A stretch of DNA of 64,000 nucleotides from Saccharobesus litoralis (lineage in GTDB: Bacteria > Pseudomonadota > Gammaproteobacteria > Enterobacterales > Alteromonadaceae), in contig NZ_CP026604.1 of assembly GCF_003063625.1 (NCBI RefSeq), positions 5,599,045 to 5,663,044 of the forward strand, read 5' to 3'. Shown one piece after another: positions 29,508 to 37,940 of this stretch. Below the pieces are notes generated by a model, which ran no database searches, had not been told where the DNA came from, and saw only the letters and a list, made by a program, of their open reading frames with translations. The position numbers and the translations under genes are program-made. Position 1 is the stretch's first letter, and each line of letters opens with the position of its first letter.

Positions 29508-29771
29508 TTAAGCGCGAATACCCGCGCTTTGCGCGTCAGCATTAGCTGGGATTAACTCTAAATGGGCGATATCATACAGTTTATCTAACTGTGTTTGTAA
29601 GGTCGCAATTGGACGTTCGCCAGTAACGGTTAATTCTATTGCAACTTGCTCGCTATCGGAAGCCGAAACGTTAAAAGTTTGCAATGCAAAGCCTCGATGA
29701 CGGACGACTCGAAGGACGCGCTCTAACGTTGCAGGTTTATGATTGGCTACAATATTAAAACTGTGTTTCAT
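29508..29771 (-). CDS. ilvM: Acetolactate synthase isozyme II small subunit
   Basis: An 87-residue ACT-domain protein, the same size as E. coli IlvM. It is the regulatory partner of IlvG and increases its activity. The ACT fold is seen in ATLERVLRVVRHRGFALQTFNV. The start is 4 bp beyond the ilvG stop, so translation is coupled. Confidence 0.96.
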   Translation of the reverse strand: MKHSFNIVANHKPATLERVLRVVRHRGFALQTFNVSASDSEQVAIELTVTGERPIATLQTQLDKLYDIAHLELIPANADAQSAGIRA

Positions 29772-29775
29772 AGGA

Positions 29776-31416
29776 TTATCCTTCTATCATTTCATGGTTG
29801 GCTTTGCCTGGCGCAACTAGCGGCCAAACATTGGCTTTTTCGTCAATAACAACATGTAGTAAAAATGGCCCATCAGTATTGATCATTTGATCAATCGCAT
29901 CGGACACTTCAAAACGACTGTGGATCGTTTTTGCTTTTAGCCCAAACGCCCTTGCCAATGCAACAAAGTCTGGGTTATCACTTAAATCAGTTTCGGAATA
30001 ACGTTCTTCAAAAAATAGCTCTTGCCACTGCTTAACCATACCTAAACGCTGGTTATCAAGTAGAACTATTTTAAGCGGTAATTGAAAACGCTTGATGGTA
30101 CCAAGTTCTTGTACATTCATCATAAATGAACCGTCACCTGTCACCACAACCGACATAGTATCTGGTCGCGCTATTTGTGCGCCTACCGCTGATGGCAAAC
30201 CAAAGCCCATAGTGCCAGCGCCACCGCTTGATAAATGATTTGTCGGCGATGTAAATTGCATATGTTGTGCAACCCACATCTGGTGCTGACCAACATCACA
30301 GCTCACCACATGATCGTGAGGTAATTTTTGGCTTAGCTCATTCAATAACGCAGGAGCATAAATCCCCTCACCTGGCGCATCATAACGCCACGCATGTTCG
30401 GCTTTTAAATCACTGACTTGTTGTTGCCATTCACCAATATCAACCACAGTTTTCATTTGTGGAATAAGCTTTTTAAAATCACCGCGGATCGCAACATCAG
30501 GTTTGCGTAATTTACCAAATTCGGCTTTATCTATATCAAGGTGGATCACTTTTGCTTTCTGGGCAAAGGTGTCTAGTTTACCGGTAACACGGTCATCAAA
30601 ACGCGCACCAATACAAATAAGCAAATCACATTCTTGCACCGCTAAATTAGACGCCTTAGTGCCATGCATACCAATCATCCCTAGGTAGTAGGGGTATGTT
30701 GGGTCAACTGCGCCCAAACCTTTCAGTGTCGCAACCGCTGGTATTTTAGTGGTCGTTAAAAAGTCATTTAACTCATCAACCGCATCTGCCATACCAACAC
30801 CACCACCAACATAAGCAACAGGGTGCTTGGCATGCGAAATTAAGCTACGCGCCGCTTCAACCTGCTCAAGGCTAAATTCAGGTAATTCAGGTTTAGGGAT
30901 AGGATAAGGTTCAAAATCAACCTGCCCTATTTGAATATCCTTTGGTATATCAACTAATACCGGTCCCGGTCGACCCGACTGAGCTAACTCAAAAGCATCA
31001 TGCAATACACGCGCGAGATCATTAATATCTTCAACAATAAAGCTATGTTTAGTCACAGCTAAACTCATGCCTAAAACGTCAACCTCTTGGAAAGCATCGG
31101 TTCCCATCAAAGAACTAAAAACTTGTCCAGTAATCGCTACCACAGGAATTGAATCTAGCAAAGCATCGGCTAAACCAGTGACTAAGTTAGTCGCACCTGG
31201 CCCTGACGTTGCCATGCAAACACCCACTTGGTTAGTCGAACGAGCATAGCCTATGGCTGAAAACACTGCGCCTTGTTCATGGCGGCATAAAAAGTGGTCT
31301 AACTCTGAATCATAAAAAGCATCATATATTGGCATAATGGCACCGCCAGGGTAGCCAAATACGTGCTTAACGCCATGCTGTTGTAGTACTTTTAGCACCA
31401 GCTGTGCGCCTGTCAT
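29776..31416 (-). CDS. ilvG: Acetolactate synthase isozyme II large subunit
   Basis: A ThDP-dependent enzyme condensing pyruvate with pyruvate or 2-oxobutanoate. ATG 31416 (546 residues, [16 protein letters not shown]) is chosen: it has AAAGGTGA just upstream and aligns with the E. coli IlvG start MNGAQ; a GTG reading from 31440 is less likely. Visible are the catalytic Glu region (CRHEQGA), ThDP motif [18 protein letters not shown] and [10 protein letters not shown]. The gene appears intact, unlike the frameshifted ilvG of E. coli K-12. Confidence 0.97.
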   Translation of the reverse strand: MTGAQLVLKVLQQHGVKHVFGYPGGAIMPIYDAFYDSELDHFLCRHEQGAVFSAIGYARSTNQVGVCMATSGPGATNLVTGLADALLDSIPVVAITGQVFSSLMGTDAFQEVDVLGMSLAVTKHSFIVEDINDLARVLHDAFELAQSGRPGPVLVDIPKDIQIGQVDFEPYPIPKPELPEFSLEQVEAARSLISHAKHPVAYVGGGVGMADAVDELNDFLTTTKIPAVATLKGLGAVDPTYPYYLGMIGMHGTKASNLAVQECDLLICIGARFDDRVTGKLDTFAQKAKVIHLDIDKAEFGKLRKPDVAIRGDFKKLIPQMKTVVDIGEWQQQVSDLKAEHAWRYDAPGEGIYAPALLNELSQKLPHDHVVSCDVGQHQMWVAQHMQFTSPTNHLSSGGAGTMGFGLPSAVGAQIARPDTMSVVVTGDGSFMMNVQELGTIKRFQLPLKIVLLDNQRLGMVKQWQELFFEERYSETDLSDNPDFVALARAFGLKAKTIHSRFEVSDAIDQMINTDGPFLLHVVIDEKANVWPLVAPGKANHEMIEG

Positions 31417-31475
31417 TCTGTCACCTTTCTCGCTGCTCACGAATTAAAATCCCTAAGCATAAATTTTTTGAAACA

Positions 31476-31514
31476 ATAATAAAAAGCCCCCCGAACCTTC
31501 CGGTGCGGGGGGCT
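31476..31514 (-). terminator. ilv attenuator (terminator hairpin)
   Basis: An 8-bp stem (AGCCCCCC / GGGGGGCT) with a partly paired loop is followed on the minus strand by TTTTTATTATT. It lies between the leader peptide stop and ilvG. Together with the upstream Ile/Val/Leu-rich leader this is the classic transcription-attenuation arrangement. The antiterminator partner was not worked out in full. Confidence 0.92.
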
Positions 31515-31534
31515 GTCATTCGAAGCGTTTTTCT

Positions 31535-31615
31535 TTAGTTCGAACCAATCCCCCGCGATGGCACAATAATGACCACCACGCTGATAAGGATTACGACTAA
31601 AGAAAGTAATTTCAT
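31535..31615 (-). CDS. ilvL: ilv operon leader peptide IlvL
   Basis: A 26-codon ORF starting MKLLSLVVILISVVVIIV and ending RGIGSN. It contains 6 Val, 5 Ile and 4 Leu, including runs of Val and Ile codons, and sits about 20 bp before the GC-rich terminator stem. This is what a multivalent Ile/Val/Leu attenuator leader should look like: ribosome stalling on scarce charged tRNAs would favour antitermination into ilvG. The SD is weak (TTTGGG). It is too short to be found by length-based gene calling. Confidence 0.9.
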   Translation of the reverse strand: MKLLSLVVILISVVVIIVPSRGIGSN

Positions 31616-31667
31616 AAAACCCAAAGAATACTTGTTAAAAATTGAACATCTTGGTTTAGTGCCGCTA

Positions 31668-31696
31668 TAGATACCACAATACCTGATTTAGATCAA
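31668..31696 (-). promoter_or_regulatory. Candidate ilv promoter with an FNR-like box
   Basis: On the minus strand, TTGATC (31696-31691) and TATCTA (31673-31668) are 17 bp apart, a reasonable sigma70 pair about 50 bp before ilvL. The -35 overlaps TTGAT-CTAA-ATCAG (31696-31683), which matches 9 of 10 fixed positions of the FNR/CRP-family consensus TTGAT-N4-ATCAA. Both are sequence matches only. Confidence 0.4.
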
Positions 31697-31851
31697 AATC
31701 TTTCTTAGACCAAAAAAATTACCTTCAACACTTTTACATAAAAATAAACTATGCTGCTTAGGGGCATTCTTAGCAAACGCTATTTCGTTTACTGAGTTAT
31801 ACGGCTATAATTTAACCACTAGCCTATTCATTTTGCCAAGCAGTTTTCAAA

Positions 31852-32029
31852 TATAGTCAAAGCGATCAGGTTTTAGGGGCAGGTTTCTGGTTCCAGACGA
31901 AACCTAAGTACCTACATCCATGTAGGCAAAGCCGTCAAGCTTCGAGGTCCCATGAGCATATGCTCTATTATGTGATTGGGGCGAGTAAGCGCAGACAATG
32001 AACCATAAGGCCTGAGCGAGAAGACTATA
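31852..32029 (+). mobile_element. MITE-like structured element, left copy
   Basis: A 178-bp non-coding element. Its ends are imperfect inverted repeats (TATAGTC....CG.TCAGG at the left, the same reversed at the right). Inside are three palindromes: an AGGTTT/AAACCT hairpin (31881-31905), CCTACAT-CC-ATGTAGG (31911-31926) and GAGCATATGCTC (31954-31965). A second copy lies inverted at 35745-35920; parts recur at 35994-36021 and 50419-50490. It carries no ORF. It ends 18 bp before the start of the lipoprotein gene, so it forms part of that gene's 5' region. The AT-rich stretch 31697-31851 shows nothing else recognisable. Confidence 0.8.
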
Positions 32030-32047
32030 AACTTAAGGATGGTTACT

Positions 32048-32986
32048 TTGAATCTTACACGCTCTGCAATTGCACTATTCATTATTTTATTGAGCATGTT
32101 ATTGAGCGCCTGCTCTCAAGCCCCGCAATCCATACGTATAGCCATCAACCCTTGGCCAGGTTATGAATTTATCTACCTCGCCGAACAGCAAGGCTATTTT
32201 AAGCAGCAAGGACTGAACATAGAATTAGTGCAGATCGCCTCGCTGGCTGATGGATTACGCGCATTTAAAGCCGGGCAAGTTGACGGCATGGCCAGCACTA
32301 CGGTTGAGGTTGTTCATGCGGCAGCGTCTTCTCACCGGCAAATCACACCAATTTTAGTCGCGGACGCTTCATTTGGTGGCGACATAATAGTGGCGCAATC
32401 CGACATAAAACACGTACGCGAGTTAACGGGGAAACGAGTCGGCCTCGAGCTGAACTCGCTTGGCGTGCTAGTTTTGTCTTTAGCGTTAGCGCAACACGAT
32501 TTAAGTTTACATGATGTACAATTAATCAATATAGAACAACTTGATGGCGAACAAGCGTTAGATAACAAACACATAGATGCATTTGTAACTTACCCACCTA
32601 TCGCCACTCGCTTAACGTCTAAATACAATACTATTTTCACCAGCAAGCAAACGCCCAATCAAATATTGGATGTTGTCACTGTCGACGCCAGCAAAATACC
32701 TAACCTAGCTGAGTTTACACAAAAGTTTCACGCGGCTTGGCAACTCGCCCTAGACTTTACTTTGGCGAATAAAAACGTGGCGTATCAAATTATGGCGCAG
32801 CGCCAAAACATCAGTATCGCTGATTTTCAACAAACGGTAGAAAACGACTTAACCATTTACAATCAAAGCCAGCAGGCTAACGCATTAGCTCTGGTCAAAG
32901 AAAACATAAACTTTGTTTGCCTGAGCCTAGCTGAGAGTCAACAAGTTAACCTACCTTGCTCGCAAGTAATCAATAACATTAAGTGA
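32048..32986 (+). CDS. Periplasmic substrate-binding-like lipoprotein (NMT1/SsuA/ThiY type)
   Basis: An exported lipoprotein of 312 residues. The lipobox is LLSAC (Cys22 from the chosen start), followed by an NMT1/THI5-like type II binding-protein fold: INPWPGYEFIYLAEQQGYFKQ, GQVDGMASTTVEVV, GKRVGLELNSLGVLVL and DAFVTYPPIATRL. The ligand is unknown. TTG 32048 is preferred because AAGGA (32035-32039) is 8 nt upstream; ATG 32039 overlaps that SD. No ABC permease or ATPase is adjacent. Instead a hybrid histidine kinase starts 7 bp downstream, so the protein probably presents a ligand to the kinase. The pair sits between inverted MITE-like repeats. Confidence 0.85.
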   Translation: MNLTRSAIALFIILLSMLLSACSQAPQSIRIAINPWPGYEFIYLAEQQGYFKQQGLNIELVQIASLADGLRAFKAGQVDGMASTTVEVVHAAASSHRQITPILVADASFGGDIIVAQSDIKHVRELTGKRVGLELNSLGVLVLSLALAQHDLSLHDVQLINIEQLDGEQALDNKHIDAFVTYPPIATRLTSKYNTIFTSKQTPNQILDVVTVDASKIPNLAEFTQKFHAAWQLALDFTLANKNVAYQIMAQRQNISIADFQQTVENDLTIYNQSQQANALALVKENINFVCLSLAESQQVNLPCSQVINNIK

Positions 32987-32993
32987 TGTTGCT

Positions 32994-35729
32994 ATGCCAT
33001 TAAACAGATTGTCGATCAAACTCGTCTTACCTATCTGTATTATTTTATTGATGTTTGCCGTTGCTATGGGGTTTAGTTCTTACAGAGCGACTCAAAGCCA
33101 AGTAGAACTCTATTTAGAACAACGCCAACAAAATATATTTGATACCGCTAATTTTGCGCTCGACTCCAATCAGTCCTTGGCACAACAACACAAAGTATTA
33201 AATTTATTGGCCGCGGCGCGAGACGTAAAATATATATTTTTAATTGAGCCGGAAACACAATTAATAACCGTTGCTAATGTTTATCAACTCATTGGTAAAC
33301 CTGTCACGCAAATTGACAACATGCCTTTACTTGAAAAGCGCCCTAGTTTTCAATCACTACAGCTCAACCCGCATCAATCTCAGCTTGCTGACAACTATCA
33401 ACATTATTCATGGCATGCCTTACCTTTACTCAACGCCAAAGGCAATGCTTACCAAACCTATTTATTAGCCATACATCTGGACGCAAAACAAAGTGCGTCA
33501 AGTGTCACACAGGGATTGGTTGATTTATCTATCTTATTTTTAGCCAGTATCGTATTAGTAGCTATTGTTAGTGTGTTATTGCTCTATCAATTTGTATTAA
33601 CTCCGTTGCGCATTCTTGGCGAATCCATTCAAAAAAATCAAACCGCAGCAACACCTCAGTTATTACAAGAAGATTTTGCCGATGATTTTAACTTTCTAGC
33701 TAAGGCTTATAACAAGCTGCTACTGACTAAAAACCAGCAAAATGCCGAGTTAATAAAATCTGCACGCGCAGCCGACCGCGCTAATGCCGCGAAAAGTCAA
33801 TTTCTAGCAACGATGAGCCATGAAATACGCACCCCAATCAATGGCATTATGGGGATGTTAAATTTGTGCTTAGAGACGCAGTTAAATGACAAGCAACAAC
33901 ACTTTGTTAAAGGCGCATTGCAATCATCTGAGTCATTACTGCATATCATTAACGATATTTTAGATTACTCAAAAGTGGAATCAGGCCGCTTAGAGTTAGA
34001 AAAAATTGAATTTGGCCTGGACGACATTATTGAACGCTTAAAAATACAAGTCATCAATCAAGCTCGACAAAAATCAATCGACTTATATTTTGCTATTCCG
34101 CCTGAAATAGCAGAGATGACTTATCGCGGCGACCCACACCGTATTGGCCAAGTGTTACTCAACTTAACCAGTAATGCCATCAAATTTACCAAACAAGGCT
34201 CAGTCACTGTCAGGGCTGTATGCAGTGCGAATGGGCTTTTATTATCCGTACAGGATACTGGCATAGGTTTAACACCAGAACAAAAAGAAAACTTATTTAC
34301 ACCTTTCACCCAAGCGGATAGCTCAACCACTCGAGAATATGGCGGAACCGGTTTAGGTTTAGCGATTTGCAAAAATATTGTCGAGCAAATGTGTGGCGGC
34401 ATAGAAATCCACTCTCGCTATAAATTGGGCAGTACATTTAATGTGTTTTTACCCTTAATGCCAGAGAAACCCATTACCAAGCCACAAGGTATTGCTACTG
34501 GCCGAGCACTATTGTTTGAACCGAACGAACAGTTAAAAAACGCGTTGCGCGACCAACTAAACTATTTAGATTTAGATGTTGTCGATACCGAATCGCCCTT
34601 AGTACTCAATACCTTGCTAAGTGAAAAAATCAGTTACCAACTGCTATTCATCAACTTAGCATGTATCGAACAATGTCGAGAGGCCTTGCTAAACTACCAA
34701 CAACAGCAGAACAGCCGGCTGATTTTCATACACAATCAAGCGACGACCCAACTTAGTGAACAAGAGTGGCCAGAAGAACATTCACTATTAGATTTACCTT
34801 GTTCGTTAAGCCAGGTAAAACAACTATTACATCAGACAACGGAAACGCATACTCAAGCAAAAGTCAGCTTCGCCAATAAAAACATTCTCTTAGTTGAAGA
34901 TAATGCTATCAACGCTGAGATCGCCAAACAGATTTTACTCAATATGGGCTTTAGTGTTGATTGGGCGGAAAATGGCTTAGTCGCTTGTCAAAAAATCAAT
35001 TCACAACACGATCTCGTGCTTATGGATATTCAAATGCCAATCATGGATGGTTTAGAAGCCACAGCGGAAATTCGCAAAAAAGGCTATAGCGCGCTCCCCA
35101 TTTTAGCAATGACCGCCAATGCCATGCAGGGCGATCGTCAAAAATGCATTGATGCTGGTATGGATGATTACCTAACGAAACCCATTGATATGGCTAAGTT
35201 ACGTATGATGCTTCAGCAATGGCTGAAAGTGGAGCAAATCAATGAACAAGCCACTAAGCATACTCGTTCTACCTTGGATAAAACACCAACGCAAAACAGC
35301 TTAACGCACACAGCTTCTACACAAACGCATTCAGCACAGGTGAATCCACCACAAGCTAATTCAACACAAAGCTTGATCTTTGATTGTGCAACGGCGTTAG
35401 AAAGACTAAGCGGCAACAGTGATTTATTAAAACTATTAGTACAAAAATTTAGCGAGGAGTTTAGTAAAGCTGGGACTACACTTGCTGATTTGCTGCACAA
35501 TTCAAATAATGCAGATAACCTAAAACAAGCGCAAATTCTGAATCATACCTTAAAAGGTACAGCCGCGAATTTGGGCTTCGATCGCCTAAGTGAAGCTTGC
35601 AAAAAAATAGATATGAAATTTAAACAAGAGCAAGCCGTTGCAACTGAAGATTTAGAACAATTTAACACAGCCTTGGCTTTGTCGATGCAACATGCGCAAC
35701 AATATATAGCACAAACCGAGCAAGCTTAA
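32994..35729 (+). CDS. Hybrid histidine kinase (HisKA-HATPase-REC-Hpt), BarA/ArcB layout
   Basis: A 911-residue membrane sensor kinase. Membrane helices lie at about 9-29 and 178-202 around a periplasmic domain (30-177). A linker follows, then HisKA with phospho-acceptor H276 (SHEIRTP), HATPase (N-box NLTSNAIKF, DTGIGL, GGTGLGLAI), a degenerate receiver-like segment (about 503-600), a REC domain with D678 (LMDIQMP) and Lys in TKPID, and a C-terminal Hpt with H851 (NHTLKGTAANLG). It would run a full phosphorelay, but no output response regulator is adjacent. Operonic with the lipoprotein. Confidence 0.93.
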   Translation: MPLNRLSIKLVLPICIILLMFAVAMGFSSYRATQSQVELYLEQRQQNIFDTANFALDSNQSLAQQHKVLNLLAAARDVKYIFLIEPETQLITVANVYQLIGKPVTQIDNMPLLEKRPSFQSLQLNPHQSQLADNYQHYSWHALPLLNAKGNAYQTYLLAIHLDAKQSASSVTQGLVDLSILFLASIVLVAIVSVLLLYQFVLTPLRILGESIQKNQTAATPQLLQEDFADDFNFLAKAYNKLLLTKNQQNAELIKSARAADRANAAKSQFLATMSHEIRTPINGIMGMLNLCLETQLNDKQQHFVKGALQSSESLLHIINDILDYSKVESGRLELEKIEFGLDDIIERLKIQVINQARQKSIDLYFAIPPEIAEMTYRGDPHRIGQVLLNLTSNAIKFTKQGSVTVRAVCSANGLLLSVQDTGIGLTPEQKENLFTPFTQADSSTTREYGGTGLGLAICKNIVEQMCGGIEIHSRYKLGSTFNVFLPLMPEKPITKPQGIATGRALLFEPNEQLKNALRDQLNYLDLDVVDTESPLVLNTLLSEKISYQLLFINLACIEQCREALLNYQQQQNSRLIFIHNQATTQLSEQEWPEEHSLLDLPCSLSQVKQLLHQTTETHTQAKVSFANKNILLVEDNAINAEIAKQILLNMGFSVDWAENGLVACQKINSQHDLVLMDIQMPIMDGLEATAEIRKKGYSALPILAMTANAMQGDRQKCIDAGMDDYLTKPIDMAKLRMMLQQWLKVEQINEQATKHTRSTLDKTPTQNSLTHTASTQTHSAQVNPPQANSTQSLIFDCATALERLSGNSDLLKLLVQKFSEEFSKAGTTLADLLHNSNNADNLKQAQILNHTLKGTAANLGFDRLSEACKKIDMKFKQEQAVATEDLEQFNTALALSMQHAQQYIAQTEQA

Positions 35730-35744
35730 AGTCCTGCAAAGGCA

Positions 35745-35920
35745 TATAGCCTTCTCGCTCAGGTCTTATGGTTCATTGTCTGCGCTTACTCACCCCAATC
35801 ACATAATAGAGCATATGCTCATGGGGATTCGAAGCTTGCCTGCATGGATGCAGGTAAGGGGCGAGAGCAGGACGCGGTAGCTTTGACGGCTTCCCCTAAA
35901 ACCTGATCGCTTTGACTATA
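35745..35920 (-). mobile_element. MITE-like structured element, right (inverted) copy
   Basis: A 176-bp inverted copy of 31852-32029. The outer thirds match the left copy closely; the middle is rearranged. The internal hairpin is kept with changed arms: read in the same orientation, CCTGCAT-CC-ATGCAGG here versus CCTACAT-CC-ATGTAGG at the left, so both arms changed together. GAGCATATGCTC is conserved. It begins 16 bp after the kinase stop codon. Confidence 0.8.
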
Positions 35921-35958
35921 TAAAGTAAGGTCATAAAACGAGATCATAAAGCAGGATC

Positions 35959-35986
35959 AAAAAAGGTGAGCTAAGCTCACCTTTTT
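35959..35986. terminator. Bidirectional terminator between the kinase and rho
   Basis: Stem GGTGAGC / GCTCACC with a 3-nt loop, extended by A6 on the left and T5 on the right. It can terminate the plus-strand kinase transcript and the minus-strand rho transcript. Confidence 0.88.
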
Positions 35987-35993
35987 GACTAAA

Positions 35994-36021
35994 GCCATAA
36001 GACCTGAGCAAGAAGACTATA
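35994..36021 (+). mobile_element. Remnant of the MITE-like element beside rho
   Basis: 28 bp matching the right end of the element (compare 32002-32029): CCATAAG-CCTGAGC-AGAAGACTATA type sequence with few differences. It abuts the rho stop codon. It may be a leftover end of an older or larger insertion in this region. Confidence 0.55.
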
Positions 36022-37290
36022 CTACTGACTTCTTTGACGCTTCATAGCTTCAAAAAACTCGTCATTAGTTTTAGTCATGGATAACTTGTCGATCATAAAT
36101 TCCATCGCATCGATTTCTGTCATTTCATGAACGATCTTACGTAGAATCCACATTTTCTGCAGCTCTTCAGAAGAGGTTAACAACTCTTCACGACGTGTAC
36201 CTGAACGGTTAATATCAATAGCAGGGAAAACACGTTTTTCAGCAATCTTACGATTTAAGTGGATTTCAGAGTTACCGGTTCCTTTAAACTCTTCATAGAT
36301 AACTTCATCCATTTTAGAGCCGGTATCAATAAGCGCAGTTGCAATAATAGTTAAACTACCACCTTCTTCTACGTTACGAGCAGCACCAAAGAAACGCTTA
36401 GGTTTATGTAATGCATTGGCATCAACACCACCGGTTAATACCTTACCTGAAGAAGGAATAACCGTGTTATAAGCACGAGCTAAACGGGTAATAGAGTCAA
36501 GTAAAATAACCACGTCTTTTTTATGCTCAACTAAACGCTTGGCTTTTTCTATAACCATTTCAGCTACCTGAACGTGACGGCTAGCAGGCTCATCAAATGT
36601 TGACGCTACCACTTCACCACGTACCAAACGTTGCATTTCAGTCACTTCTTCCGGACGCTCGTCAATCAATAACACCATTAATTGACATTCAGGGTGGTTA
36701 GCGGCAATCGATTGAGCAATATTTTGCAATAACATGGTTTTACCGGCCTTCGGCGGTGCAACCAATAAGGCACGCTGACCTTTACCAATGGGTGAAGCTA
36801 AATCAAGTACTCGAGCGGTAATATCTTCTTTTGAACCGTTACCGCGTTCCATAATCATACGATCAGTCGCATGTAATGGCGTTAAGTTTTCAAAAAGAAT
36901 TTTATTGCGTGAATTTTCTGGGCGATCAAAATTAACTTGGTTAATTTTTAATAATGCAAAATAACGCTCGCCGTCTTTCGGTGGGCGAATTTTGCCAGAT
37001 AAAGTATCACCTGTACGTAAGTTAAAACGGCGGATTTGCGAAGGTGATACATAAATGTCGTCTGGACCAGCTAAGTATGATGAGTCAGCTGATCTTAAAA
37101 AACCAAAACCATCTTGCAGAATCTCTAATACGCCATCTCCAAAAATATCTTCACCACTTTTTGCGTGGTTTTTAAGAATGGCAAAAATAATGTCCTGCTT
37201 GCGTAAACGAGCCATGTTTTCCAGTCCCATAGACTCGGCTAACTGTACAAGCTCACTAATAGGTTTTTGTTTGAGTTCTGTTAAGTTCAT
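36022..37290 (-). CDS. rho: Transcription termination factor Rho
   Basis: A 422-residue hexameric RNA helicase. It has an N-terminal Rho domain ([22 protein letters not shown]), a cold-shock-like RNA-binding domain ([23 protein letters not shown]), Walker A ([12 protein letters not shown]), Walker B ([16 protein letters not shown]), the Q/R loops and GTGNSEI motif. Length is close to E. coli Rho (419). The 216-bp gap to trxA contains the trxA terminator and the rho leader; rho is usually autoregulated through its leader, but I found no rhoL-like ORF. Confidence 0.98.
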   Translation of the reverse strand: MNLTELKQKPISELVQLAESMGLENMARLRKQDIIFAILKNHAKSGEDIFGDGVLEILQDGFGFLRSADSSYLAGPDDIYVSPSQIRRFNLRTGDTLSGKIRPPKDGERYFALLKINQVNFDRPENSRNKILFENLTPLHATDRMIMERGNGSKEDITARVLDLASPIGKGQRALLVAPPKAGKTMLLQNIAQSIAANHPECQLMVLLIDERPEEVTEMQRLVRGEVVASTFDEPASRHVQVAEMVIEKAKRLVEHKKDVVILLDSITRLARAYNTVIPSSGKVLTGGVDANALHKPKRFFGAARNVEEGGSLTIIATALIDTGSKMDEVIYEEFKGTGNSEIHLNRKIAEKRVFPAIDINRSGTRREELLTSSEELQKMWILRKIVHEMTEIDAMEFMIDKLSMTKTNDEFFEAMKRQRSQ

Positions 37291-37450
37291 AACGGTGGGT
37301 TCTTTAGATGATTATTTTGCTCAATTAATAATTGAGGGTTGATCCAATTAAATGAAAGTTAATGAATTTTAATATTGGAGTTGTTACTCGGAACAGTGCG
37401 TCGGTAAGACAGAGATAAAGGTAGCAGTAATGATCAAATAGATCCAGAAA

Positions 37451-37485
37451 AAAATCAGCTTCATTCAGAACATGAAGCTGATTTT
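37451..37485 (-). terminator. Terminator after trxA
   Basis: A perfect 14-bp stem AAAATCAGCTTCAT / ATGAAGCTGATTTT with a 7-nt loop; on the minus strand it is followed by a run of T. It lies just beyond the trxA stop and separates trxA from rho. Confidence 0.92.
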
Positions 37486-37506
37486 CGCTCTAAGATGCGT
37501 TAACAA

Positions 37507-37833
37507 TTAAGCGTGTTGGCTAACAAAATCAACAAGTTGTGATTTTGAGATTGCACCTACTTTGTTATCAACAACAGCGCCATTTTTAAACATTAATAAA
37601 GTAGGGATACCACGAATATTGAATTTAGCAGCCACTTCATTGGCTTCATCAACATTCAATTTACCTACTTTTACTTTACCTGCGAACTCAGTCGCAACTT
37701 CATCAATAACAGGAGCAATCATTTTACAAGGACCGCACCACTCTGCCCAAAAGTCGACTAAAACAGGTGTTTCAGCATTAATTACTTCTTGGTCGAAGTT
37801 GTCATTTGTTAGTTCGATAGTAGCGTCACTCAT
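37507..37833 (-). CDS. trxA: Thioredoxin 1
   Basis: A 108-residue thioredoxin with active site WCGPC (W32-C36), cis-Pro in GIPTLLMF and the usual fold. It reduces cytoplasmic disulfides together with thioredoxin reductase. ATG 37833 ([10 protein letters not shown]) is chosen over a TTG 12 bp upstream because GGAGAT precedes it at a normal spacing. It is divergent from rhlB, as in E. coli. Confidence 0.98.
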   Translation of the reverse strand: MSDATIELTNDNFDQEVINAETPVLVDFWAEWCGPCKMIAPVIDEVATEFAGKVKVGKLNVDEANEVAAKFNIRGIPTLLMFKNGAVVDNKVGAISKSQLVDFVSQHA

Positions 37834-37940
37834 CGCTATCTCCAATTAAAAAGCTACATTATGCGCGTAGAAATACATATACTGGGCTTTTTTAAACGAT
37901 TGTGTTTCTTATTGCAAGTTTATACTGATATGCTTACGGA

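Noticed and set aside
31852..32029. Integron attC sites around a gene cassette
   Set aside because: The elements are inverted rather than direct relative to each other, no integrase is near, and I cannot see the paired core-site consensus of attC.
31852..35920. Composite transposon
   Set aside because: The flanking elements are too short to encode a transposase and none lies between them, so only a MITE-like or structured-repeat reading is supported.
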